From a virus, in the IMG/VR virus record IMGVR_UViG_3300009008_002133, positions 1-26,121 of that record: a DNA stretch of 26,121 nt. The stretch is one strand, 5' to 3'. The notes beneath the pieces are model-generated. The model made no database searches, had not been told where the DNA came from, and worked only from the letters and a program-made list of their open reading frames with translations. Made by a program: the position numbers and the translations under genes. This document shows, piece after piece, positions 20,459-26,121 of the stretch. The stretch's first letter is position 1. The number at the start of each line of letters is the position of its first letter.

Positions 20459-21177
20459 GCCTCAGCCTCCGGGAGGAGCGGAGCACCGCCGGCCGGGGTG
20501 GGGGCTTCCGCCTCCAGCCGCTCGGCCAGGGTGGCCTCGAGCACCTCCAGCTCGCGGCCGATGGCCTCGGCCTTCGGCACCCACGAGGGGGTATGTCGGG
20601 CCTTGTCCTCGGCGACGCCCAGGCGCCGCTTCGCGTCCTCCAGCTCCCGCTCGATGATGTAGAGCGGGGCCCTCGGCACGGCGCCGGAGTCCACGAGGTG
20701 ATCGAGGAACTCGTACTTCAGCTCGAGGTCAGCCCGGAGCGCCGAGGAGCCGGCGTAGGCACGAGCCCAGTAGGGCAGCACCACGTCCGGCCGCTCGTCG
20801 AGCCGGTAGAGGTAGGAGCCGCGGGCCTTCTGCGAGGGCGGCAGGGTGCCGTGCGGGATGAGGATCCACCCCTTCTCCTCGTAGTTCGCCCTGGCCTGCG
20901 TCGCCTTGACGCCGCCCCGGTCGTCCGCCTCGCAGCCTCCGAGGCCCGGGATGAGCTTCAGCGTGCCCAGGACGGGCCGCAGCCGCCCACCCTGCACACG
21001 CCACCGCTCGGGGTGGTGCATGAGGATGGAGGCGGCGTGCGGCTCGCACCGGGGGGCGGGCGCCTGGCGCTGGTGTCCACGAACTTCCGGGGTGAAGGCA
21101 GAGCCCGCAGCCGGCCCGGTGGGCCGGGTGACAGGACCATCCTCACGGACGAAGAAGTCGGCGGAACCAGTGGTCAT
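20455..21177 (-). CDS. Hypothetical head-region protein (240 aa)
   Basis: It starts at ATG 21177 with AGGGAG upstream. The first ~70 residues are basic and polar. 'PVLGTLKLIPGLGGCEADDR' (about 69-88), 'GWILIPHGTLPPSQKARGSY' and 'YLYRLDERPDVVLPYWARAY' follow. The C-terminal half is a long charged coiled coil ('LYIIERELEDAKRRLGVAE' and 'AIGRELEVLEATLAERLEAE'). Location immediately after the capsid gene and the coiled coil suggest a head accessory, perhaps a capsid maturation or internal protein. I do not recognise the family. It is coupled to the small basic gene downstream. Confidence 0.55.
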   Translation of the reverse strand: MTTGSADFFVREDGPVTRPTGPAAGSAFTPEVRGHQRQAPAPRCEPHAASILMHHPERWRVQGGRLRPVLGTLKLIPGLGGCEADDRGGVKATQARANYEEKGWILIPHGTLPPSQKARGSYLYRLDERPDVVLPYWARAYAGSSALRADLELKYEFLDHLVDSGAVPRAPLYIIERELEDAKRRLGVAEDKARHTPSWVPKAEAIGRELEVLEATLAERLEAEAPTPAGGAPLLPEAEA

Positions 21178-21188
21178 GCGCTCTCCCT

Positions 21189-21204
21189 GAGCCCGTCAGG
21201 GCTC
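21189..21204 (-). terminator. Perfect hairpin directly after the capsid gene
   Basis: The 16 bases from 21204 to 21189 (just after the capsid stop at 21205) read GAGCCC, a 4-base loop, GGGCTC: a perfect 6-bp stem. The ribosome site of the next gene follows 2-7 bases later. With no T-run it may attenuate transcription or stabilise the capsid mRNA, so that capsid is made in excess over the downstream products. Confidence 0.4.
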
Positions 21205-22128
21205 CTAGCTGTTGCCCGCCTGCATCGAGACGCCGGCCGCGTCGATGAGCTCGACAACTCCGGCGTACATGTGCATGGCCCAGCCGGTCTGGTCGGCGAG
21301 GGCGGAGCGGACACGGTCGAACAGGAAGCGCCCGCCCAACACCACCTGGTCGGAGGTGAGGTCGAGCACGCTCGGCGAGGCCCAGCCGTAGATGATGGCG
21401 CCGCGCCCGAACACCCCGCCCCAGACGTCCGTGGAGTCGTCGAGGCAGTGGGTGGAGGTCATGACGTCCACGCCGAACAGCCGGGGCTGCGCGCCGAGGC
21501 CGTGCATCACGTTGAGCATGGCCGCCGAGTCGGCGTTCCACTGCACCGCGCCACCGCTCGACAGGGCGACGTCGTCGCGGATGTCGGCGTAGATGCGGGG
21601 GTGCATGATGGACAGGTAGGGCCCCGGCACCTTCGCGATCTCCAGGGCGGTGATCGCGTCGAGGATGGTGGAGGCGCTCGCGTCCGTGCCGGTCGTGCCG
21701 GTGGTCGTCGAGAAGTTCTCCATCAGGTTGGCGACGAGGTACAGCAGGTTCGCGAAGCCGGACGCGATGGCGTCCTGAGCGAACACGGCCGCGTTCAGGG
21801 TGCCCGTCGGGTCCAGAATGCGAGCCAGGCCCGTCGAGGTGTAGACCTTGCCGTACTTGCCGATGGTGAGGGACGCGGTGGCGTCGCTCAGGGCGGTGTT
21901 GCTGATGCTGTTCGCCTCGAGGGTGGACGCCGGGAGGTCGTAGCCCATCAGGCCGAGAGCGCTCGCCTTGACGATGCGGGAGCCGCCGCGCTCGGCGTTG
22001 GCGTACTCGATCAGCGCCGGGTGGTTGGGCAGCGCGCCGCGGTCGGCGAGCAGGAGGGCCACGATGCCGGCCAGCTGCTCAGAGGCGAGCTGGTTGGCGA
22101 AGCTGGTGAGGGTGATTTCGTCGGCCAT
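21205..22128 (-). CDS. Major capsid protein (307 aa)
   Basis: The product begins 'MADEITLTSFANQLASEQLA' and has the balance of an HK97-fold shell protein of the kind without a long N-terminal scaffold: 'SALGLMGYDLPASTLEAN', 'GKVYTSTGLARILDPTGTL', a Thr/Gly-rich loop (STTTGTTGTDASAS), 'YLSIMHPRIYADIRDDVALS', 'RLFGVDVMTSTHCLDDSTDV', 'DQVVLGGRFLFDRVRSALAD'. The motif of 'GVDVM-S-H-LDD' followed by 'GAIIYG' is common in capsid proteins of this group. Placement after scaffold and before neck genes, and the dedicated promoter and leader upstream, support high expression. Length 307 is normal. Start ATG 22128. Confidence 0.85.
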   Translation of the reverse strand: MADEITLTSFANQLASEQLAGIVALLLADRGALPNHPALIEYANAERGGSRIVKASALGLMGYDLPASTLEANSISNTALSDATASLTIGKYGKVYTSTGLARILDPTGTLNAAVFAQDAIASGFANLLYLVANLMENFSTTTGTTGTDASASTILDAITALEIAKVPGPYLSIMHPRIYADIRDDVALSSGGAVQWNADSAAMLNVMHGLGAQPRLFGVDVMTSTHCLDDSTDVWGGVFGRGAIIYGWASPSVLDLTSDQVVLGGRFLFDRVRSALADQTGWAMHMYAGVVELIDAAGVSMQAGNS

Positions 22129-22140
22129 CTGGGCAGGTCT

Positions 22141-22174
22141 CCGCTGTGAGGTGCTGGGTTGGCGCCTACAGCGG
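22141..22174 (-). promoter_or_regulatory. Leader hairpin upstream of the capsid gene
   Basis: On the - strand, CCGCTGT (22174-22168) pairs perfectly with ACAGCGG (22147-22141) around a 20-base loop. The last G's of the 3' arm are part of the GGAG that could serve as ribosome site for ATG 22128, so the stem may partly hide it. It lies inside the ~75-base leader predicted from the promoter at 22209-22239. Confidence 0.4.
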
Positions 22175-22208
22175 GTTTGACCGGACCCGGGGCCGTGGTG
22201 GCGGGCTC

Positions 22209-22239
22209 ATGCTAGCGCATAGCGCTAGGCGAATGTCAA
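22209..22239 (-). promoter_or_regulatory. Capsid-gene promoter (TTGACA, 19-nt spacer, TAGCAT) containing a palindrome
   Basis: On the - strand TTGACA (22239-22234, consensus -35) and TAGCAT (22214-22209) are 19 bases apart. The -35 begins one base after the scaffold stop (22241). The spacing is one to two bases longer than ideal; a shifted -10 (CTAGCA) would give 18. Inside the spacer and touching the -10 is the palindrome CTAGCGC-n3-GCGCTAG. Confidence 0.6.
22212..22228. promoter_or_regulatory. 17-bp palindrome, candidate operator
   Basis: CTAGCGC (22212-22218) and GCGCTAG (22222-22228) are perfect inverted arms with a 3-base centre (ATA on the + strand). The dyad covers the spacer and part of the -10 box of the capsid promoter, which is where a repressor or activator dimer would sit. 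No second copy was noticed in this window. Confidence 0.5.
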
Positions 22240-22240
22240 G

Positions 22241-22831
22241 TCACTTCGTGCCCCAGGGGGTCCCGGTCAGGCGGGCCACCTCCGGCCAGTTCTGCGCCGC
22301 GACCGCCGCCTTGATCAGGGCATCCTTCGCATCTCCGCCGGTGGGCGGGATGACGCCGCGGGGGGTGCGCGGCTTCGGCTCGGGGGCCCCCTGCTTGCCC
22401 GCTCCGTTGAGGTAGGGCGCCAGGCCCGCCGGCACCTCGGCGCCCTCGGCCTTGAAGCCCTCGAGGTAGGCGCCGATCGACTCCGGACGACCGTCCGCAG
22501 GCATCGACGCGTAGAGCGCTCGTGCGATGGTCTGCCCCTCTGGCGAGGTCAGCCCGGCGCCGAAGAGGGCCCGCTCCTCGCCCCAGGCTGCCGCCGCGGA
22601 GGCGTGGTCAGCCTTGAGCGTCTCGATCTGCTGGTTCAGCGCACCGATGGCAGCGGAGCCCTCGTCGGCCGTCTTCTCGAAGGACGTCAGTCGCCCCCGG
22701 AGGTCGCGCCGTTCCCGGCGGAGCTCGGCGATGGTGGCGATGAGAGCTGCCTTGTCCTGGTCGGCCAGCACCTTGCCGTCGGGCTCGGGCGTCGGGGCGT
22801 CGGGAGTCGGGGTGCCCTGCTCGTCGCTCAT
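22241..22831 (-). CDS. Capsid scaffolding protein (196 aa)
   Basis: ATG 22831 overlaps the portal stop (ATGA). The N-terminus is Pro/Thr/Glu-rich (MSDEQGTPTPDAPTPEPDGK). A charged coiled coil follows (about 30-90: ALIATIAELRRERRDLRGRL, then EKTADEGSAAIGALNQQIET). The C-terminus is Lys/Pro-rich with 'KQGAPEPKPRTPRG' and ends 'VARLTGTPWGTK'. This low-complexity start, coiled coil and basic capsid-binding end, between portal and capsid genes, is the normal scaffold layout. Length is typical. It should be removed during head maturation; no protease gene is seen nearby. Confidence 0.75.
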   Translation of the reverse strand: MSDEQGTPTPDAPTPEPDGKVLADQDKAALIATIAELRRERRDLRGRLTSFEKTADEGSAAIGALNQQIETLKADHASAAAAWGEERALFGAGLTSPEGQTIARALYASMPADGRPESIGAYLEGFKAEGAEVPAGLAPYLNGAGKQGAPEPKPRTPRGVIPPTGGDAKDALIKAAVAAQNWPEVARLTGTPWGTK

Positions 22832-24231
22832 GCCGTCGCCTCCTGCCGTCCTTCTGCGTCGATGACGGCCAGCGCTGTCCGTGCCTCGGCCTCGCTCGCC
22901 CCGGGGTGAAGCCGCTGCCACGCCTCGACCCGGCTGATGAGGCGGGCGCTCTGCAGCCGCTCCACCTCGTCGATCAGCGCCCGCCGCTCCTGCGGCGACA
23001 CCGGCAGCCCCTGGTAGGTGATGCGGACGGGTTCGACCGGCTGGCCGAGCAGGTGCGCCGTCACCTGGAGAAGTCGCTCGTCGCTGCGGGCGAAGATGGG
23101 CTCGTAGACGCGCTGTGCCTCTCGGATGGCGTCTCGGGCCACCGCCAGGCTGTAGCCGCTGCGGATGTCGCTGGACTGGCGGGTGACGTCGGTGCGGAGC
23201 CCGGCTGCCTCGACGAGGCGCTCCTCGTAGGAGCGGATCGCGCCGATGAGCACGTCCGGGGCCACCGGGGGCGCCCACTGGCCGATCACCGGCTGTCCGG
23301 CTGCGTCCTCCGTCGTGCGGAGCATGAGCACCGTCGCGGGGTCCGGGATGACCTCCAGGGCTGCGTCCGTGTTGCCGTCGCTGGTCCTCGCCTCAGCCCC
23401 GTCAACGTCCACCCCGGAGGCGTACCGCTGCGCCCAGGCACAGGTTCGGACCACGTGGCCGAAGTAGGTGTAGAAGACGCCGAGGTAGAGCGAGCCCTCG
23501 ACGATCTCCTGGCCGGCGTACGGGTCCCACAGCGTCGCGCACTCCGCGGCGTGGTACATCGCCCCGGGGATGATCGGCTCGCCGTCAGCGGTGCGGAACG
23601 GGTAGGCCTCGCCTCGGAAAGCCCCGCCGAGCACCTCCTCGGACACGTCGTGCTCCGGGCGAGTCGGCCCGGTGTGCACCTTCTCCGCGGTGTAGTAGGG
23701 CTCACCCTCGATGCTCCAGGTGACTCGGATCCAGCCGATGCCCGGCTCCCAGCGGGTATGTCGGACGAAGACCGGCTGCGACGGGTCGGCCGCGCTGGCT
23801 CGGCACTCCAGCATGTCCGGGAACATCGGGGTGTAGACAGGCGCCCCGCCCACCACCTCGACGCCGACGTACATCTCCCGAAGGCCGAGGGTGTCCCGCT
23901 GGGTGCGTTGCTGGAGTTGCCACAGCCCGGCCGCAGACGCCGCAGCCACCGTCGCCCCCATCCCCGCCACCTCGGGCGGGACGGCGTACATCCGAGCGAC
24001 CTGCTCCCAGAGGCTGAGATACGGGTTGGCGGACAGGTCCGGGGCGCCCCAGATGCGCGCCCTCGTCGGGCCTACGTGCTCCTCGATGGCCCGCTGCAGG
24101 ATCGTGCGGTGCTGGCTGTAGAGCAGGCTCCGCCGACGACGGGTGTGCGTCCACCGCTCCGCCTCGGCGGGGTCCTGCGGCCCTGGGATCTGGTTGATGT
24201 CGTAGGGGACGGGCGGAACGTCGAGCGGCAT
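22828..24231 (-). CDS. Portal protein (467 aa)
   Basis: It forms the dodecamer through which DNA enters and leaves the head. Visible regions: N-terminal helices (RRRRSLLYSQHRTILQRAIE), a 'LSANPYLSLWEQVARMYAVP' start to the main body, beta-rich wing parts (YVGVEVVGGAPVYTPMFPDM, 'GWIRVTWSIEGEPYYTAEK'), 'YHAAECATLWDPYAG' and 'GVFYTYFGHVVRTCAWAQRY', and a long C-terminal helix block from about 330 (IGAIRSYEERLVEAAGLRTD) typical of portals ('RSGYSLAVARDAIREAQRVY'). Length 467 is normal. ATG 24231 has AGGGG upstream and its own promoter candidate at 24273-24302. The gene order terminase-portal-scaffold-capsid fixes the role. Confidence 0.85.
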   Translation of the reverse strand: MPLDVPPVPYDINQIPGPQDPAEAERWTHTRRRRSLLYSQHRTILQRAIEEHVGPTRARIWGAPDLSANPYLSLWEQVARMYAVPPEVAGMGATVAAASAAGLWQLQQRTQRDTLGLREMYVGVEVVGGAPVYTPMFPDMLECRASAADPSQPVFVRHTRWEPGIGWIRVTWSIEGEPYYTAEKVHTGPTRPEHDVSEEVLGGAFRGEAYPFRTADGEPIIPGAMYHAAECATLWDPYAGQEIVEGSLYLGVFYTYFGHVVRTCAWAQRYASGVDVDGAEARTSDGNTDAALEVIPDPATVLMLRTTEDAAGQPVIGQWAPPVAPDVLIGAIRSYEERLVEAAGLRTDVTRQSSDIRSGYSLAVARDAIREAQRVYEPIFARSDERLLQVTAHLLGQPVEPVRITYQGLPVSPQERRALIDEVERLQSARLISRVEAWQRLHPGASEAEARTALAVIDAEGRQEATA

Positions 24232-24272
24232 GGGCGGCCCCTGGGCGCTCGGGGAGCAGAGCGCTCGGGGCG

Positions 24273-24302
24273 AGGCTAGCGGAGGGCGGTAGCGGGGCGC
24301 AA
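24273..24302 (-). promoter_or_regulatory. Promoter candidate before the portal gene (TTGCGC, 18 nt, TAGCCT)
   Basis: On the - strand TTGCGC (24302-24297) and TAGCCT (24278-24273) are 18 bases apart, in the 78-base gap between terminase and portal, the only such gap in this part apart from that before the capsid gene. The -35 and spacing equal those of the left-arm promoter at 4065. The leader to ATG 24231 would be about 35 bases. Confidence 0.45.
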
Positions 24303-24309
24303 GCGGAAC

Positions 24310-25812
24310 CTACGACACTCGGAGCACCGCCCGCGGCCCCCTGCTCCGGTCGAAGATGTAGCCCTTAAGGGCGTACCGGAGGGCGTCGATCCTGTCCTTC
24401 GCGGGGTGGCGGCTGTCCTGGTCCCACTGCTGGAAGGCCTCGACGAGGGGGAGGCACCGGGGGTGCATCATCAGCCGGCCTTCGGCCAGCCGCTCGTAGA
24501 GGTAGCGGCAGCCGGCGACCACCATCCCGGAGCTCTTCGTGCCGTCCTTCGCCGACTTGATCCGCGGCTGCAGCGACCGGTACGCGACGCCGAGGTGCCT
24601 GGCGATGGCTTTCCCCGTCTCGATGTTCGAGGTGTAGCCCCACCTCGAGCGCACCGGGTTGTCGCCGAAGATGTCGTCCAGGTCCCGCCAGGCGAGCCCC
24701 TGCCGCTCCAGCATCTCGAGCACGAGGGCGGCGAACTGCCGGTTGGTCACCACCCCGGAAGCAACAACCATGTCCCGGACGTAGATGCCTTCCTCGGTGC
24801 GCCCCTTGTCGTCCACGATGCGCTGCACCTGGGCGAGGACGGCGACCTGTCCGTGCTCCCGGTTCGTCCCGGCGTAGTCGAAGCCGAGACACCACCGCAC
24901 CCCGCCGCGCCTCTCCTCGAAGCGGAGGCCCTCGGCGACGTGTACCCGGGGGTCGAAGATGTCGAAAAAGATGCCCTCCAGCCGGATGTTCCACTCGCCG
25001 TCGAGCACCACCGGGGCGAAGGCCGAGGGCGTGATCCGCCACTGCTCGGCGATCCAGGCCGAGTCCATCGGCACCCCGTCCTCCGTCAACAGGGGCCCCG
25101 GCGCCCAGGCGTCTCCGGGGAGTTGTACCGGGATGAGGTTGGCGGCGCAGAGGGTGGCGTGCACCTCCTCGATCGTGCCCTCCTCCACCATCTCCTCGAG
25201 CCAGGTGCAGTCCATGTTGATGGGGGTGAGGCTGATCATCAGCGTCCCGCCGGTGCGGGTGAGCCGCCGATCGAGCTCGCGGTAGATGTCGGGCGTGGTG
25301 GGCTCGTCGATGAGCACCAGGTGCAGCGTCGCAGACGCCAGCGAGGAGCCGCCCTGCCCCGTTGTCTTGAAGCGGAGCACGCTGCCGCACTTGAAGACCA
25401 CCGTCGGGTTGTCCTTGCCGTAGCCGTTCTTGATGGAGAAGGCGCTCGTCTGCTCGTTGTCGATGAGCTCGGGCGGACACAGCGCCCGAAACTTGCTCAT
25501 GATGGCGACCGACTGGCTCCACGAGTGGCACACCGTCCACGCCTCGATCGGCGGCACGTGCGTCGAGTAGTGCGGGTGCGTCCCCGTGCACCGCCAGATC
25601 ACCTCGGCGAGGGCGGCGGTGGTCTTCCCGATCACCTGGTTGCCGGCCCGGAGCAGCTTCCGCTTCGATCGGAGCCGGTGAAAGGCGTCCTGCGGTGGCG
25701 TCCACCGGATCCACGAGAGTGGGTTAGCCTCCGCCAGCGCCCGCAGCGACTTCGCCGCAACCAGCAGCTGCAGCAGCGCCGAGAGGACTAGGGCAAGGAG
25801 GAGGTGCGGCAC
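24310..25812 (-). CDS. Terminase large subunit (500 aa)
   Basis: The packaging motor with an ATPase and a nuclease domain. From GTG 25812, Walker A is G-N-Q-V-I-G-K-T-T (57-65), Walker B/catalytic Glu is L-V-L-I-D-E-P (165-171), and the later acidic residues expected for the RNase-H-like nuclease are D312 (LGFDYAGTN), D384 (IFGDNP) and D475 (KDRIDALRYALKGY). A coupling 'SLTPINMD' motif at about 194 fits motif III. The start was chosen because the frame upstream overlaps the preceding gene and GTG lies four bases after its stop; the hydrophobic 'LLLALVLSALLQLLV' then starts the protein. No alternative start is better. The length is normal. Confidence 0.93.
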   Translation of the reverse strand: MPHLLLALVLSALLQLLVAAKSLRALAEANPLSWIRWTPPQDAFHRLRSKRKLLRAGNQVIGKTTAALAEVIWRCTGTHPHYSTHVPPIEAWTVCHSWSQSVAIMSKFRALCPPELIDNEQTSAFSIKNGYGKDNPTVVFKCGSVLRFKTTGQGGSSLASATLHLVLIDEPTTPDIYRELDRRLTRTGGTLMISLTPINMDCTWLEEMVEEGTIEEVHATLCAANLIPVQLPGDAWAPGPLLTEDGVPMDSAWIAEQWRITPSAFAPVVLDGEWNIRLEGIFFDIFDPRVHVAEGLRFEERRGGVRWCLGFDYAGTNREHGQVAVLAQVQRIVDDKGRTEEGIYVRDMVVASGVVTNRQFAALVLEMLERQGLAWRDLDDIFGDNPVRSRWGYTSNIETGKAIARHLGVAYRSLQPRIKSAKDGTKSSGMVVAGCRYLYERLAEGRLMMHPRCLPLVEAFQQWDQDSRHPAKDRIDALRYALKGYIFDRSRGPRAVLRVS

Positions 25813-25816
25813 ACCG

Positions 25817-26121
25817 CTAGTGCACCATCGGCCCGACGCCGATCTGCGCTCGGATCTCAGCCTGGAGCGACTGCGGCAGCGCCTGGAAGGCCTGGACGAA
25901 CTCGGCCAGGGCTGCGGAGTCGTTCGGGGCCTCACCCTCCCGCTGCCGGCGGGCTACCCGGATCGCGGAGGCCAGCGCCCGCTCCTCCCGGTGCAACTTC
26001 TCGGCAGCGACGAAGGACCGGCCCTTCTCGGCCATCCCGCGGAGCCTGCCCACCACCGCCAACTCGTGGCGAAGGGCGGCGTCCTCGTCGTCGAAGTCCG
26101 CGGAAGCCAGCGCCTCCTCGA
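25817..26121 (-). CDS. C-terminal part of a helical protein before the terminase (probable small subunit, partial)
   Basis: The frame is open to the window edge, so the N-terminus lies outside. About 101 residues are visible: 'EEALASADFDDEDAALRHEL', then 'GRLRGMAEKGRSFVAAEKLH', a basic helix (REERALASAIRVARRQREGE) and 'LAEFVQAFQALPQSLQAEIR'. The charged helical character and its place immediately upstream of the large subunit fit a terminase small subunit or a DNA-binding partner. Without the N-terminal DNA-binding part this remains likely rather than shown. A TTG in the middle (26062) is not needed as a start. Confidence 0.5.
   Translation of the reverse strand, partial: EEALASADFDDEDAALRHELAVVGRLRGMAEKGRSFVAAEKLHREERALASAIRVARRQREGEAPNDSAALAEFVQAFQALPQSLQAEIRAQIGVGPMVH

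Noticed and set aside
19097-20662. A 521-codon + strand frame opposite the head-fibre gene.
   Set aside because: Its Val/Gly/Arg repeats are the antisense of the Gly/Asp/Thr repeats, it crosses three - strand genes, and it has no ribosome site.
1-26121. tRNA genes or CRISPR arrays.
   Set aside because: No cloverleaf-like segment with a T-loop GTTCRA block and no regularly spaced direct repeats were found by eye; gaps are too short for most.

Overview
The window is a stretch of a tailed double-stranded DNA phage, or a prophage, from a high-GC bacterium. The evidence is a gene-dense layout with start/stop overlaps of a few bases, strong G/C bias at third codon positions, and an unbroken virion morphogenesis cluster: terminase, portal, scaffold, capsid, neck, tail tube, frameshifted tail chaperone, tape measure, baseplate and fibre. 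There is one tube-type tail protein and no sheath, so a siphovirus is most likely. The host cannot be named from this sequence. The sigma70-like promoter candidates use TAG-type -10 boxes, as is common in actinobacteria, but that is only a hint. I see no integrase, repressor gene, tRNA or CRISPR array.

Left arm, + strand, about 1-6268: small accessory or early genes. In order: the end of a PDDEXK-type nuclease; small Cys-rich proteins; a coiled-coil plus DnaJ-type zinc-finger protein; a cassette of two tandem DNA cytosine-5 methyltransferases; a non-coding patch with operon debris and a good promoter (4065-4094); small proteins; a PAPS-reductase-like PP-loop ATPase; a Cys/His plus helical-tail protein; and an unknown 85-aa protein. 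A near-identical stem-loop element occurs twice in the intergenic gaps (4363-4397 and 5656-5691).

Right arm, - strand, 26121 down to 6265: late genes. In transcription order: a partial gene before the terminase (putative small subunit), large terminase, promoter candidate, portal, scaffold, a second promoter with a perfect palindrome between its -35 and -10 boxes, major capsid protein, 240-aa and 57-aa proteins, a glycine-rich repeat protein (likely head fibre or decoration), three neck proteins, tail tube, tail assembly chaperones (probable -1 frameshift), a gp10-like protein, tape measure, a 1067-aa tail protein with Asp-box motifs, a 47-aa protein, a baseplate or hub protein, two distal tail or fibre proteins, a stand-alone CheY-like receiver domain, and small membrane proteins that may act in lysis. 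The two arms converge at 6265-6268, where one CTAG supplies the stop codons of both strands.

The most unusual items are: (1) the lone receiver-domain protein with all phosphorylation residues intact, between the fibre and the small membrane genes; (2) the palindrome-bearing promoter in front of the capsid gene; (3) the tandem methyltransferase cassette flanked by what look like broken operon pieces, together with a PP-loop enzyme; (4) the duplicated intergenic stem-loop; and (5) small genes missed by ordinary ORF calling, including one that seems to be split by a 1-nt frameshift.
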